Below are positions 35,849-45,288 of a stretch of DNA of 64,000 nt, piece by piece. A program made the position numbers and the translations under genes. Where the stretch lies: positions 1,922,001-1,986,000 of the forward strand of contig NZ_JAATJI010000001.1 in assembly GCF_011927825.1 (NCBI RefSeq), given 5' to 3'. The stretch comes from Polymorphobacter fuscus. GTDB taxonomy: Bacteria > Pseudomonadota > Alphaproteobacteria > Sphingomonadales > Sphingomonadaceae. Positions within the stretch are counted from its first letter, which is position 1, and each line of letters starts with the position of its first letter. Below the pieces are notes generated by a model. The model saw only the letters and a list, made by a program, of their open reading frames with translations, had not been told where the DNA came from and did not search any database.

Positions 35849-36343
35849 TTATTTGACCTTGGCTGCCGTCGCCTCGATCTCGATGAGGAAATTCGGCCCG
35901 GCAAGGCCCGCGACCTGCACTGTCGAGCGTGCCACCAGATTGGGGTTTTCGGCGGTGCCGAAGAACTGCTTGTAGCCGTCGTTGAAGCCGGTGAAGTCCA
36001 TCTTGCCGCCCATGTTCGGCGCCGCGGCGACGAACACCGTCAGCTTGAAGACGTCGGACATCTTGTAGCCCTGCTTCTCCAGGATCGCCTTGATCTTGTT
36101 GAAGATGCTGATCGTCTGCGTCTTGGTGTCGCCAAAGCTCTCGGGCCCGGTGACCGGCTTGGACGGGTCGATCGGGGAAGCCAGCTGCCCCGAAAGATGG
36201 AAGATCTCGGCACCGGGCGGAACGATGGCGCCCGACAGGATGATCGCCGGTGGCGGGTTGGTAATGCGGTTGACCGCCTGCGCATTTGCCGACGCTGCCA
36301 GCGCCGCGGTGGCAAGGCCCAGAACGGCAATCAAGGTCTTCAT
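35849..36343 (-). CDS. Exported RidA/YjgF family protein
   Basis: This 164-residue protein has a signal peptide (TLIAVLGLATAALAASANA-Q) in front of a RidA domain (PPGAEIFHLSGQLA, FNKIKAILEKQGYKMSDVFKLTVFVA, then a late ARSTVQVAGLAGPNFLIEIEATA). RidA enzymes deaminate reactive enamines and imines; the typical arginine is present in VARSTV. Export to the periplasm is unusual, since most RidA proteins are cytosolic. It lies downstream of, and in the same direction as, the TonB-dependent receptor, with 99 bases between. Confidence 0.82.
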   Translation of the reverse strand: MKTLIAVLGLATAALAASANAQAVNRITNPPPAIILSGAIVPPGAEIFHLSGQLASPIDPSKPVTGPESFGDTKTQTISIFNKIKAILEKQGYKMSDVFKLTVFVAAAPNMGGKMDFTGFNDGYKQFFGTAENPNLVARSTVQVAGLAGPNFLIEIEATAAKVK

Positions 36344-36442
36344 GCAATTGTCCCCTCAGCAAAAAGCAGTGCGGGCGACAGGATAGCCCTGCCGCCCGCA
36401 TCCGCAACCCGGATTACCGGGCCGTAATCAAAACGAGCGTCT

Positions 36443-39064
36443 TCAAAACTTCACCTGGCCGCGAACATACCAGAAGCCACCCATGTAGCTGAGCGGTGAT
36501 GCATCATTGTACAGCCGGCCCGCAGCACTGGCCCCGGTCTGCGCATAGATGTTGCGCAGGTCTCGGTCAGGGTAGCGATTGAACAGGTTTTCGCCCCCTG
36601 CCGCGACGCGGAACCGCTCGGCAAAGGTGATGCCCACTTCCAGGTCGAAGCTGACGTCCGCACCGAATTTCTGGGTGGTGAAGGCCGTCGCCGACACGTC
36701 GTTGCTGTTGTACGAGGTGATTGTCCCGAAATAATTCACCCGGCCCGTGGCATCGAACATGCCGAGGTTCCAGGTTTCGGCCAGGACGCCGCGGAACTTG
36801 GGCGTTAGCCCTTCAATGTTCGCGGCCCGCTGCAGGTTGATCGCTTCGGGTCGCGTCCGTTCGATCACGCGGGTTTGGTTGTAGTTGATCGCCAGCGACG
36901 TGTTGAAGGTCCCGAAATCGGTGCTGGCACGATGCGACGCCACGGCATCGACACCTTGTGTCCGCGTCTTGAAGCCGTTGGTGTAGTAGGTCACCTGCCC
37001 CAGATCGAACGCATTGGACACGCCTTGTGCGAACAGCGCCGCCTGATCCCCTGCCGTCACCACGAACGGCGAGGTGATCGAGATGCGGTCGCGCACGGTG
37101 ATGTTGTAATAGTCGACGGTCAGGTTGAAGCCACCACCCGGCGTGACCACCACACCGCCCGAGAAGCTGACCGACTTTTCGGGTTTCAGCGGTTCCGACC
37201 CGAAATAAAGCGCCGTCGTGCTCCCCGGAGTCACCGTCGCCGTTGCGACCGGCACCGGGCTGTTGTTGGGGAAACCGGTTTGCACATTGGCCGTCGCCGC
37301 CTGGCCCGGGGTCGGAGCCCGGAACCCGGTGCTGCCGGCCCCGCGCAGCGCGAACGCATCGTTGACCGCCCAGCGCGCGCTGACCTTACCGTTAAAGGTC
37401 CCGCCGAAATCGCTGAAATTGTCGTAACGCGCTGCGACACCCAGCGTGAAGCTTTCGACAATATCGGCTTCCAGGTCGAGATAGGCCGAATAGCTGTTGC
37501 GCGACGTATCGGTAACCGACGACGGCCCATAGCCCGGGAAGCCATCGGCGCCGATCCCCGCAGTGGTCTGGAAGCGCGTTCCGTCAGCGCGCTGCACCGT
37601 CTGCACGGCATAGGGGCCTGCCGTCCACGACGCTTCATCGCCCAATCCGACGACATAGGATTCACGGCGGAATTCAAGGCCAGCCGCGATGTTGAGCGGG
37701 CTGGCGAAGCCGACCTCGACCGGCTTGCTGACATCGAGATTGAGGTTGGTTTCGCGCTGTTCGAGCGTGCCGAGGTAAAATTCGGTCGGCGACGTCGGGC
37801 CCAGGGACGGGTTGAGCGTGCTGGTCATGTTGTAGCGGATGCGGTTGCGCCCCGACGCGGCGCTGACGTCGAAGCGGATGCCGCTTTCGGTTTCGCCACG
37901 ATAGCCAATAACCCCTGCCACGTCCTCGTTGGTGCTGAGGAACAGCGGCACATAGCCTTCGGGATACAGGCTGCTGCGTTCGAACGTTGCACCGGTGGCG
38001 CTGTACACCGGCCGGCCCTGTGCGTTGAACAACCCTGGGATCGTGTCGAGATAGATGGTCGAGTGCGATCGCCCAAAGGTCTGAGACGGCGCGAAAGGCT
38101 GCCCCGGCGCCGGCGATGCACCCGGCACCGTAACCGCAATCGGACGACGATAGTTGAAGTCGACCTCCTGGTCGGCATAGCCATAATTGCCGAAGAAATA
38201 GACTTCATCCTTGTCACCGACCGGCACCGCCGAATTGATGACAAAGCGGTAGGTCGTGCTTTCCGGCTGACCATAGCGCGTCGGCGGGCTCGGGACATCG
38301 ACGCCCAAAGCGCGCAGCGCCGCCGAGTCGGGGCGATCGACAGCGCGGTCGAACAGCCCCTGGTCGACGAATTCACCCGAGATATTGATGAACCCTTCGC
38401 CAAGCTTGAAACCGGCATTTCCGGACACCTGGATGTCCTTGCCGTCGCCGCGGTAGGTCTGGCCGTAGCGCGCATTGAGTTCATAGCCCGAATCGTTCGT
38501 GCGCAGCCCGAGGTTGATGACGCCGGCGATGGCGTCCGACCCATATTGGGCCGCGGCACCGTCGCGCAGCACTTCGATGCGGCCAAGCGAAACCGAAGGG
38601 ATCTGCGAAAGATCGGCACCTTGCGAACCCGCCGACAGCGAGTCACCGGCAACCTGCACCAGCGCGGACCGGTGCATGCGCTTCCCGTTGATGAGAACGA
38701 GGATCTGGTCAGGCGGAAGGCCGCGCAGCGTCGGGGGGCGGACGAAAGCCGACCCGTCCGCACCGGCATTGCGTTGCTGGTTGAACGACGGAACCAGGTT
38801 CTTCAGGATCGTCTGCAAGCTCGGGCTGGGCTGAGTCGCCAGATCCTGGGTCGTGAAGACATCGACGGGCACCGCCGATTCGGTCACGGTCCGGTCGGTC
38901 CGGCGAGTGCCGGTGACGATGATCGCGTCGCCCCCGGCGCGTTCATCGGCCGCCGCCGTCGCCGACGTTGTCTGTGCGGACGCGGCATCGCCCAGGCTGG
39001 CGATTGCCAGCGCCGACAGCGATACTGCAGCAATTCGGTCGAACTTCACTCTGGTCGATATCAC
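36443..39064 (-). CDS. TonB-dependent outer-membrane receptor
   Basis: This receptor of about 873 residues has a signal peptide (IAAVSLSALAIASLGDAASAQ), a plug domain (DAIIVTGTRRTDRTVTESAV, then RGLPPDQILVLINGKRMHR and SLGRIEVLRDGAAAQYGSDA), and a 22-strand-type barrel ending in GGFWYVRGQVKF with the C-terminal aromatic expected for outer-membrane insertion. The GTG at 39064 follows AAAGGG and places the signal peptide first; a GTG at 39046 is possible. The ligand is unknown. No TonB-ExbBD or sigma/anti-sigma pair is nearby. Confidence 0.88.
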   Translation of the reverse strand: MISTRVKFDRIAAVSLSALAIASLGDAASAQTTSATAAADERAGGDAIIVTGTRRTDRTVTESAVPVDVFTTQDLATQPSPSLQTILKNLVPSFNQQRNAGADGSAFVRPPTLRGLPPDQILVLINGKRMHRSALVQVAGDSLSAGSQGADLSQIPSVSLGRIEVLRDGAAAQYGSDAIAGVINLGLRTNDSGYELNARYGQTYRGDGKDIQVSGNAGFKLGEGFINISGEFVDQGLFDRAVDRPDSAALRALGVDVPSPPTRYGQPESTTYRFVINSAVPVGDKDEVYFFGNYGYADQEVDFNYRRPIAVTVPGASPAPGQPFAPSQTFGRSHSTIYLDTIPGLFNAQGRPVYSATGATFERSSLYPEGYVPLFLSTNEDVAGVIGYRGETESGIRFDVSAASGRNRIRYNMTSTLNPSLGPTSPTEFYLGTLEQRETNLNLDVSKPVEVGFASPLNIAAGLEFRRESYVVGLGDEASWTAGPYAVQTVQRADGTRFQTTAGIGADGFPGYGPSSVTDTSRNSYSAYLDLEADIVESFTLGVAARYDNFSDFGGTFNGKVSARWAVNDAFALRGAGSTGFRAPTPGQAATANVQTGFPNNSPVPVATATVTPGSTTALYFGSEPLKPEKSVSFSGGVVVTPGGGFNLTVDYYNITVRDRISITSPFVVTAGDQAALFAQGVSNAFDLGQVTYYTNGFKTRTQGVDAVASHRASTDFGTFNTSLAINYNQTRVIERTRPEAINLQRAANIEGLTPKFRGVLAETWNLGMFDATGRVNYFGTITSYNSNDVSATAFTTQKFGADVSFDLEVGITFAERFRVAAGGENLFNRYPDRDLRNIYAQTGASAAGRLYNDASPLSYMGGFWYVRGQVKF

Positions 39065-39382
39065 GTCTGGCCCTTTCGAAATGAATCGTCGGACCTCCCC
39101 ATCGCAAAGGCGCGGCTTCGAACTCTCCGATCGAAGTCCCCGCCACCCGGAACGCTCGCCCCGCCGCAGATTTGTGCGTTCGTTGCAACCGCCCCGCATC
39201 ACACCCACACCCCGGTGTTCAGGCAACAAGAGTGCGTGAGAGCCTTGCCGATTGGCAAGATGTTACACAAACCCACTTTCAAATCGCGAGTCGATTGTAA
39301 CATATTTGCCACGCACTCCGGTGCGGTCGGCAATCTTGACCCCCGTCGACACCCCGGCCATCCTCGCAACCGGGCGGGGTTC
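39065..39382. promoter_or_regulatory. 318-base intergenic region between divergent genes
   Basis: This region separates the TonB receptor from the CrtI-like oxidoreductase. It holds a palindrome CTTGCC-N4-GGCAAG at 39244-39259 and two 7-base arms ATGTTAC (39260-39266) and GTAACAT (39297-39303) 37 bases apart. No open frame of interest is present. Promoters were not assigned. Confidence 0.4.
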
Positions 39383-40996
39383 ATGACGAAATCCTATGAC
39401 GCGGTCATCATCGGCGGCGGCCACAACGGGCTGGTCTGCGCCTTTTATCTGGCCCGCGCCGGGCTGAAGGTCCGCATCCTGGAATCGCGCACGGTCGTCG
39501 GCGGCGCCTGCGTGACCGAAGAATTCGCGCCGGGGTTCCGCAACTCGACGGCAAGCTACACCGTCAGCCTGCTGCGCCCGAAAATCATCGCCGACATGCG
39601 GCTGGGCGACCATGGCTTTCGCGTCATCGAACGTCCGGTGGCGAATTTCCTCCCGCTGGCGAACGACTATCTCAAGCTCGGCGGCGGCACGGCGCGCACC
39701 CAGGCCGAGTTCGCGCGCTTTTCGCCCCGCGACGCCGCGGCGCTGCCCGCCTATGAGGCGGCGCTGGAGCGCGTCGCCGCGCTGCTCCGCGATCTCAGCC
39801 TGCGCACACCGCCCAACGCCGGCGTGGGTCTGCGGGCGTTGGTCACTGCCGCCGCGCAGGGGCGCCCGCTGCTGCGGCTCGACCTGGCGACACAGCGCGA
39901 CGCGCTGGCGCTGTTCACCCGGTCGGCGCGCGATGTCCTCGACGGCTGGTTCGAATCGGATGCGGTCAAGGCCGCCTTCGGGTTCGATTCGATCGTCGGC
40001 AATTACGCCAGCCCCGACACCCCGGGCAGCGCCTATGTGCTGCTCCATCACGTCTTCGGGGAGGTCAACGGCAAGAAGGGCCAATGGGGCCACAGCGTCG
40101 GCGGCATGGGCACCATCACCCAGGCGATGGCGGCGGCGTGCACCGCGGCCGGCGTGGAGATCAGCCTCGAATCGCCGGTCGAAAAGCTGCTCGTCGGCGG
40201 CGGCCGGGTCACCGGCGTGCGGCTGGCATCGGGACTGGAGATCGCGGCCGGCACGGTCGCCGCCAATGTCGGCCCGGCGCTGCTGTTCCGCCAGCTGGTC
40301 GACGCGGCCGACCTGCCCGACGATTTTCGCCGCCGCATGGCGACCTACCGCACCGGGTCGGGCAGTTTCCGCATGAACGTTGCGCTGTCGGAACTGCCCG
40401 ATTTCGCCGTGCTGCCCGGCACCGCCCAGGCCGAACATCATGGCGCCGGCATCGTCATCTCCCCCAGCCTCGATTATATGGACCGCGCCTTCACCGATGC
40501 CCGGCGCGACGGCTGGTCGGCGCAGCCGGTCGTGGAGATGACCATCCCGTCCACCGTCGACGACAGCCTGGCGCCGCCCGGCGCCCATGTCGCGAGCCTG
40601 TTCTGCCAGCATTTCGCCCCGACGCTGCCCGGCGGCCGGTCGTGGGACGATGTGCGCGAGGCCGCTGCCGATCACATCATCGACACCGTCACCGCCCATG
40701 CCCCCAATTTCCGCAACGCGATCATCGCCCGGCAGATCCACGCGCCGCTCGACCTCGAACGCAAGTTCGGCCTTGTCGGCGGCGACATCTTCCACGGCCG
40801 CATGAGCCTCGACCAGCTCTGGGCGGCGCGGCCGGTGCTCGGCGCCGGCGATTATCGCGCGCCGATCGCCGGCCTATACATGTGCGGGTCGGGCAGCCAC
40901 CCCGGCGGCGGCGTCACCGGCGCCCCCGGCCACAATGCCGCGCGGGAAATGCTCCGCGACCGCGCCCTGGCACGCCGCTGGTGGCGTCGGCGCTGA
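39383..40996 (+). CDS. CrtI-like FAD/NAD(P)-dependent oxidoreductase
   Basis: The 537-residue protein has an N-terminal FAD dinucleotide motif YDAVIIGGGHNGLVCAFYLARAGLKV and ends with the phytoene-desaturase-type C-terminal GLYMCGSGSHPGGGVTGAPG. It belongs to the group related to carotenoid desaturases and the human PYROXD2 protein, not clearly to CrtI itself. No carotenoid genes are nearby. The ATG at 39383 follows GGGCGGGG; the open frame upstream is not coding. Confidence 0.83.
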   Translation: MTKSYDAVIIGGGHNGLVCAFYLARAGLKVRILESRTVVGGACVTEEFAPGFRNSTASYTVSLLRPKIIADMRLGDHGFRVIERPVANFLPLANDYLKLGGGTARTQAEFARFSPRDAAALPAYEAALERVAALLRDLSLRTPPNAGVGLRALVTAAAQGRPLLRLDLATQRDALALFTRSARDVLDGWFESDAVKAAFGFDSIVGNYASPDTPGSAYVLLHHVFGEVNGKKGQWGHSVGGMGTITQAMAAACTAAGVEISLESPVEKLLVGGGRVTGVRLASGLEIAAGTVAANVGPALLFRQLVDAADLPDDFRRRMATYRTGSGSFRMNVALSELPDFAVLPGTAQAEHHGAGIVISPSLDYMDRAFTDARRDGWSAQPVVEMTIPSTVDDSLAPPGAHVASLFCQHFAPTLPGGRSWDDVREAAADHIIDTVTAHAPNFRNAIIARQIHAPLDLERKFGLVGGDIFHGRMSLDQLWAARPVLGAGDYRAPIAGLYMCGSGSHPGGGVTGAPGHNAAREMLRDRALARRWWRRR

Positions 40997-41151
40997 CGGT
41001 TTTCGCGGGTTAACCTCAACCGCGATTTACCACGAAGCCGCGGCAAGCCCGGCGCCGCGACGCCGTTGCTGCTGCTGTCGGCACGCACGCTTCGATTCCC
41101 TTCAGCCCGTGTCCACACGTCGTGTTGCGTAACCAGTCGAGGAGTGTCCCC

Positions 41152-42348
41152 ATGTCGAAGACCGTCACCGTCGCCACCGCCGCCCAGTTGTCCGCCGCCG
41201 CCAAGGTGGCCAAGGCGGGCGACACCATCCTTCTTGCCCCGGGCAATTATGGCGACGTCAACCTGTCCAACCTCAACCCGGCAGGCAATATTACCATCAA
41301 GTCGGCCGATCCGGACAATGACGCCGTGTTCCGCACCTTGCGGATGACGCGGTCGAACAACGTCACGCTGCAGGATTTCGACGTCCACCGCCCGCTGAAC
41401 CCCGGCGAAAGCAGCAACGGCGCCGCCGTGCAGGTGAATGGCGGCAAGAATGTCACCTTCATCGGGATGGACATCAGCGGATCGATGAACGGATCGGCGC
41501 TCGACGATGGCCATGGCATGTCGATTTCGACGGGCAGCCATATCTCCATCCTCAATTCGACCTTCACCCAGCTTCGCACCGCGCTGATCGTGCGCGGCGA
41601 CAATTTCCTGTTTGCCGGCAACAGCGTCACCGAGGTCCAGGAAGGGTTGAGCATCAGTTCGATGACCAAGGGGGTCTTTGCCCAGAATTACATGGCCGAC
41701 TGGCAGGCCAATTACGCCGCCGGCGCCCACCCGGACATGTTCCAGGTCCACAGCGGCGGCACCGCCGTTGCCAGTTCCGACCTGATCTTTCGCGACAATG
41801 TGCTGTTGCCGGGCGATGGCCCGGTCGGCGGCTTCTTCATCAGCAGCCAGGCGGTGGGGCGCGGGGAACGCCACGAGAATATCCTTGTGGAGAACAACTA
41901 TTATGAAGGCGCCTATCGCCATGCCATCACCGTCGCCAATGCCGACGACGTCATCGTTCGCGACAACACCGTGCTGATGGGCGACCACAAGGGGCTGGTG
42001 CCGGCCATCAACCTCAACGACATCCGCGGCGGGCTGATCGAAAACAATGTCTCGACGCTGATGCTGGAACACCGCACCCTCAAGAACAGCGACATGGTGT
42101 TTTCCAACAACATCGACGTCTGGGATTCCCAGTTCAAGAAGGGCGTGGCCGTCGCCGACCTGTTCGCGCCGGCGAACAATGGCGATCTGGATTTCAGTGA
42201 CCTCGATGTCATCGGCACCTCGGCGGCCGCCCAGTCGGGCGCCGGGTTCCGCGCCGTTGCCGAAATCGGCGCACTGTCGGGCACGGCCGCTGCCCAGGCC
42301 GCCGCATGGCTGCCGACCTACGACCAGAATTTCAACGTCTTCGCCTGA
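41152..42348 (+). CDS. Right-handed parallel beta-helix protein
   Basis: This 398-residue protein consists of short repeating turns with N-V-T, N-N and asparagine-ladder character (SNNVTLQDFDV, GKNVTFIGMDI, SHISILNSTF, HENILVENNYYEG, DDVIVRDNTV, GLIENNVSTL), the pattern of a parallel beta helix as in pectate lyases and C5-epimerases. No signal peptide is visible, which is odd for a polysaccharide enzyme. GAGGAG precedes the ATG. The catalytic role is unknown. Confidence 0.72.
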   Translation: MSKTVTVATAAQLSAAAKVAKAGDTILLAPGNYGDVNLSNLNPAGNITIKSADPDNDAVFRTLRMTRSNNVTLQDFDVHRPLNPGESSNGAAVQVNGGKNVTFIGMDISGSMNGSALDDGHGMSISTGSHISILNSTFTQLRTALIVRGDNFLFAGNSVTEVQEGLSISSMTKGVFAQNYMADWQANYAAGAHPDMFQVHSGGTAVASSDLIFRDNVLLPGDGPVGGFFISSQAVGRGERHENILVENNYYEGAYRHAITVANADDVIVRDNTVLMGDHKGLVPAINLNDIRGGLIENNVSTLMLEHRTLKNSDMVFSNNIDVWDSQFKKGVAVADLFAPANNGDLDFSDLDVIGTSAAAQSGAGFRAVAEIGALSGTAAAQAAAWLPTYDQNFNVFA

Positions 42349-42419
42349 TCTGGCGGCTCGCGCCTGTCACAAACTCCGGCTACCACGGCGGCGGCCATCA
42401 GGGCCATCAGGATGCCCAG

Positions 42420-43493
42420 ATGCGCCGTCTCGTGCTTGCCGGAGTTCTTGCCATGGTTGCCAGCACCGCCGCCCCGGGCGCCCCGTTGCCGCCGGTGCGC
42501 CCGCTGGCACCGCCGGCGCCGCCGATCATCATTGCCCATCGCGGCGCCAGTGCCGACCGCCCCGAACACACGCTGGCCGCCTATGCCCTCGCCATCGAAC
42601 AGGGCGCCGACTTCATCGAGCCGGACCTGGTGTCGACCAAGGACCATCAACTCGTCGCCCGCCACGAGAACCAGATTTCGGAAACGACCGACGTCGCCGA
42701 CCACCCCGAATTCGCCAGCCGCAAGACGACGAAGACCATCGACGGCACCGCGATGACCGGCTGGTTCACCGAAGACTTCACCCTTGCCGAACTGAAGACA
42801 CTGCGGGCCCGCGAACGCCTGCCGCAGCTGCGCACCGCCAACACCGCCTTTGACGGCAAGGAGAGTATCCCGACGCTCGACGAGATCATCGCGCTCGCCA
42901 AATCCGCCAGCGCGCGCACCCGCCGCACCATCGGCATCTACCCCGAAACCAAGCATCCGAGCTATTTTCGCGGGATCGAGCTGCCGCTCGAACCCGTGCT
43001 GCTGGCGGCGTTGGCCAGGGCCGGCTGGACCCAGGCCGACAGCCCGGTGTTCATCCAGTCGTTCGAAGTCGGCAACCTGAAGGCGCTGCGGCCGCTCACC
43101 AAGGTCCGGCTGGTCCAGCTCATCGACAGCGGCACCTCCGCCGACGGGCAATCCTATGACGCCATGCTGACCCCCGCCGGGTTGAAGGCGATCGCCGCCT
43201 ATGCCAATGGCATCGGCCCGGCGCGCGACCGCATCATCCCGCGCGATGCCGACGGCGTGCTCGGCAAGCCGACCGCCGTCGTCGCCGACGCCCATGCCGC
43301 CGGCCTGCAGGTCCACCCCTGGACCTTCCGCCCCGAAAACTATTTCCTCGCCCGGCCGTTCCGCAGCGGCAGCGACCCCCGCGCTCGCGGCGATGCCCCC
43401 GGCGAGATCCGGCTGTGGCTGGAAGCCGGCGTCGATGGCGTCTTCAGCGATTCGCCGGCCGCGGCAATGGCCGCGATGGCGCCGGTCCGCTGA
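42420..43493 (+). CDS. glpQ: Secreted glycerophosphodiester phosphodiesterase
   Basis: The 357-residue enzyme has a signal peptide and the GDPD active site: IIAHRGASADRPEHTLAAY (both His and Arg of HR-x-E), then DFIEPDLVSTKDHQLVARHE and a late VHPWTFRPEN. It cleaves glycerophosphodiesters to sn-glycerol 3-phosphate and an alcohol; the signal peptide and insertion after the RHE motif place it with periplasmic GlpQ rather than cytosolic UgpQ. The start at 42420 follows AGGA; a longer frame upstream overlaps the beta-helix gene. Confidence 0.9.
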   Translation: MRRLVLAGVLAMVASTAAPGAPLPPVRPLAPPAPPIIIAHRGASADRPEHTLAAYALAIEQGADFIEPDLVSTKDHQLVARHENQISETTDVADHPEFASRKTTKTIDGTAMTGWFTEDFTLAELKTLRARERLPQLRTANTAFDGKESIPTLDEIIALAKSASARTRRTIGIYPETKHPSYFRGIELPLEPVLLAALARAGWTQADSPVFIQSFEVGNLKALRPLTKVRLVQLIDSGTSADGQSYDAMLTPAGLKAIAAYANGIGPARDRIIPRDADGVLGKPTAVVADAHAAGLQVHPWTFRPENYFLARPFRSGSDPRARGDAPGEIRLWLEAGVDGVFSDSPAAAMAAMAPVR

Positions 43494-43655
43494 GCCCTCG
43501 CCATCGTCCGGACGCCCGGAAAAGGTTAACAAATCTTCGGAAAGTCTCGAAAGTCACAGCGATTGCGGGTGTGTGACGAACGGCGGCCCCCATCAGTCTG
43601 ATCGATGCCGAGGACAGTCCTGTCCGTATCCGATGCGGCGCGTGTAGGACAGGGA

Positions 43656-44114
43656 TCAGGCCCCGGCGTCCGGCCAATCCGCCAGGAAGTTGATATTCGC
43701 CATCGCGATCGGCCGGCCACGGTCGACCTGCCAGGCGCGGCTGCTGACGTTGATGATCCGCCGCCCCAGCCGCGTCACCTCGGCCGCAGCGATGGTGTCC
43801 ACCGGCGTGCCTTCGCGCATGAAATCGGCGGTCACCGTCACCGGCCGCAGCCGCGGCAGCCGGTCGGCATCGGGCTGCGCCCCTTGCTGCGCGAGAATCA
43901 CCGCCGCCAGCCCGGCGATTTCGAGCAGCCCGGCGATGGCACCGCCGTGCAACCGCCCCGGCGATCCGACCAGCCCGATGCTGAACGGCATCACCAGCCG
44001 CACTTCCTCGTCATCCTGTTCGAAACGCAGGTCGAGCAACCGCGCATAGGGTAGCATGTCGAGCCGGCCGTGCCGGTCGCTGCGCAGCGCCTGCGCGAGG
44101 GCCATGCTGGTCAT
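43656..44114 (-). CDS. PaaI-type hotdog thioesterase 1
   Basis: This 152-residue hotdog-fold protein has the conserved PGRLHGGAIAGLLEIAG segment that forms the catalytic turn and VTADFMREG in the central strand. PaaI-type thioesterases hydrolyse acyl- or aryl-CoA. It is the last gene of sufE-paaI-paaI; its ATG overlaps the stop of the upstream paralogue by 4 bases. The substrate is unknown. Confidence 0.8.
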   Translation of the reverse strand: MTSMALAQALRSDRHGRLDMLPYARLLDLRFEQDDEEVRLVMPFSIGLVGSPGRLHGGAIAGLLEIAGLAAVILAQQGAQPDADRLPRLRPVTVTADFMREGTPVDTIAAAEVTRLGRRIINVSSRAWQVDRGRPIAMANINFLADWPDAGA

Positions 44115-44572
44115 GCCGCCACCACCGGCGGGCGGGTGACGATGAAGGTTCCGGCCATGTTGGCGATCGGACGGTCGGGGTCGCCATCATGGGCATAGCC
44201 GCGGACAAAGGCGATCTGCCGCGTCATCCGGTAACAGCTGCCGCGCCCGACCACGGTCGCCCCCGGCGCCGGCCCGCGCAGATAATCGATGCGCAGGTCG
44301 ATGGTGGCGATCGGCAGGAATTCCCCCAGTGCCATGTGCACCGAAAAGCCGGCCGCCGAATCCATCAAGGTGAAGATCGCCCCCGATGCGATGATGCCGT
44401 AATCGGGGTCGGCAAGCTGCTGGTCGGCGAAGGGCATTTCCAGTTCCGCCCAGTCCGGCCCATGGGTGCGATAGGCGATGCCGAGCGCCGCCAGGTGCGG
44501 CACCGCCCCCAGGAAGCGCTGGACGAAGCGCTGCTGGCGTTGCTCGGGAGTCAGCACCGGACGTTCGGTCAT
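44111..44572 (-). CDS. PaaI-type hotdog thioesterase 2
   Basis: This 153-residue hotdog protein has DYGIIASGAIFTLMDSAAGFS, the Asp-containing catalytic helix, and IDLRIDYLRGPAPG in the central strand, a clearer match to PaaI than its neighbour. It overlaps both sufE upstream and the second thioesterase downstream by 4 bases. The pair may be a heteromer or may have split substrate ranges. Confidence 0.83.
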   Translation of the reverse strand: MTERPVLTPEQRQQRFVQRFLGAVPHLAALGIAYRTHGPDWAELEMPFADQQLADPDYGIIASGAIFTLMDSAAGFSVHMALGEFLPIATIDLRIDYLRGPAPGATVVGRGSCYRMTRQIAFVRGYAHDGDPDRPIANMAGTFIVTRPPVVAA

Positions 44573-44979
44573 GCGGCCTCGCGCGCCAGGTCACCGATGC
44601 GCGCTACCATCGATGCCAGGCCTTGCGTGCGGTTCGACGACAGGTGCTTCGCCAGCCCCAGCGCGTCGAGTCGCGCGCGGATCGCGGCGGCGTCGATGGC
44701 GCCCGCCGGCCGGCCATCGGCCAGCATCAGCACCAGCGCCACGAGGCCCTTGACGATGGCGGCGTCGCTGTCGGCGGCGAAGCGCAGCACATCGCCGTCA
44801 TGGCGGGTGTGAAGCCAGACCTGCGACGCGCAACCGCGGACGCGGGTGGCATCGGTTTTCAGCGCCTCGGGCATCGGCGGCAGGGCGCGGCCGAGGTCGA
44901 TGAGCAGGCGATAGCGGTCGTCCCAGTCATCGAGCGCTTCGAATTCGGCCTCGACATCGTCGAAAGTGGCAATCGTCAT
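44569..44979 (-). CDS. sufE: SufE sulfur acceptor protein
   Basis: The 136-residue protein has the SufE signature LIDLGRALPPMPEAL, then RVRGCASQVWL with the sulfur-accepting Cys50. SufE takes persulfide sulfur from the SufS cysteine desulfurase and passes it to SufBCD for Fe-S cluster assembly. No other suf gene is in the window. It is coupled to two thioesterase genes, which is a co-occurrence rather than a known pathway link. Confidence 0.92.
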   Translation of the reverse strand: MTIATFDDVEAEFEALDDWDDRYRLLIDLGRALPPMPEALKTDATRVRGCASQVWLHTRHDGDVLRFAADSDAAIVKGLVALVLMLADGRPAGAIDAAAIRARLDALGLAKHLSSNRTQGLASMVARIGDLAREAA

Positions 44980-45027
44980 CCGCGCGGTTTGCGGCGCTGG
45001 CGGCAGCGGGTCAATGCTGCAAATCGT

Positions 45028-45267
45028 CTAGAAATCGACGCCGGCTGCAATCGCTTCCAGCTTGCGGATGCGTTCCTTCAGGTCGGCGAGGTCGATGCGC
45101 TGGCCGATCGCCGGCAAGTCGTTGCCGCCGGCGGTGCGGTCGCGTTCGATCTCCTGGGCGCGCAGCCGCAGCCACCCGCCCCAGCCCCAGGCGGCAAAGC
45201 CGCCGACAAGGCCGATGCCGGCAAGACTGGCGGTGCTGAGCACCAGGAGCGATTCAAGCGGTGGCAT
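45028..45267 (-). CDS. Small membrane/coiled-coil protein, end of the psp gene array
   Basis: A 79-residue product with an N-terminal membrane helix (LLVLSTASLAGIGLVGGFAAWGW) and a polar helix ending DLADLKERIRKLEAIAAGVDF. The last helix resembles a shortened form of the VLERIATD tail seen in the five genes upstream. A very strong AAGGAGG precedes the ATG. It is the last of the psp-linked series on the minus strand. Confidence 0.7.
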   Translation of the reverse strand: MPPLESLLVLSTASLAGIGLVGGFAAWGWGGWLRLRAQEIERDRTAGGNDLPAIGQRIDLADLKERIRKLEAIAAGVDF

Positions 45268-45288
45268 GTCCGTCCTCCTTTTCCACTG

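Noticed and set aside
36875..39382. A long open frame on the plus strand running into the CrtI-like gene
   Set aside because: It lies antisense to a complete TonB receptor and continues through the intergenic gap; the family start of the oxidoreductase is at 39383.
39260..39382. A PpsR/CrtJ operator (TGT-N12-ACA) for carotenoid control of the CrtI-like gene
   Set aside because: TGT is present but no ACA occurs at the required spacing, and no other carotenoid gene is nearby.
43494..43655. Several GGACAG/CTGTCC copies between glpQ and the thioesterase gene as an operator
   Set aside because: The arms are short and irregularly spaced between convergent genes; a weak terminator is as likely.
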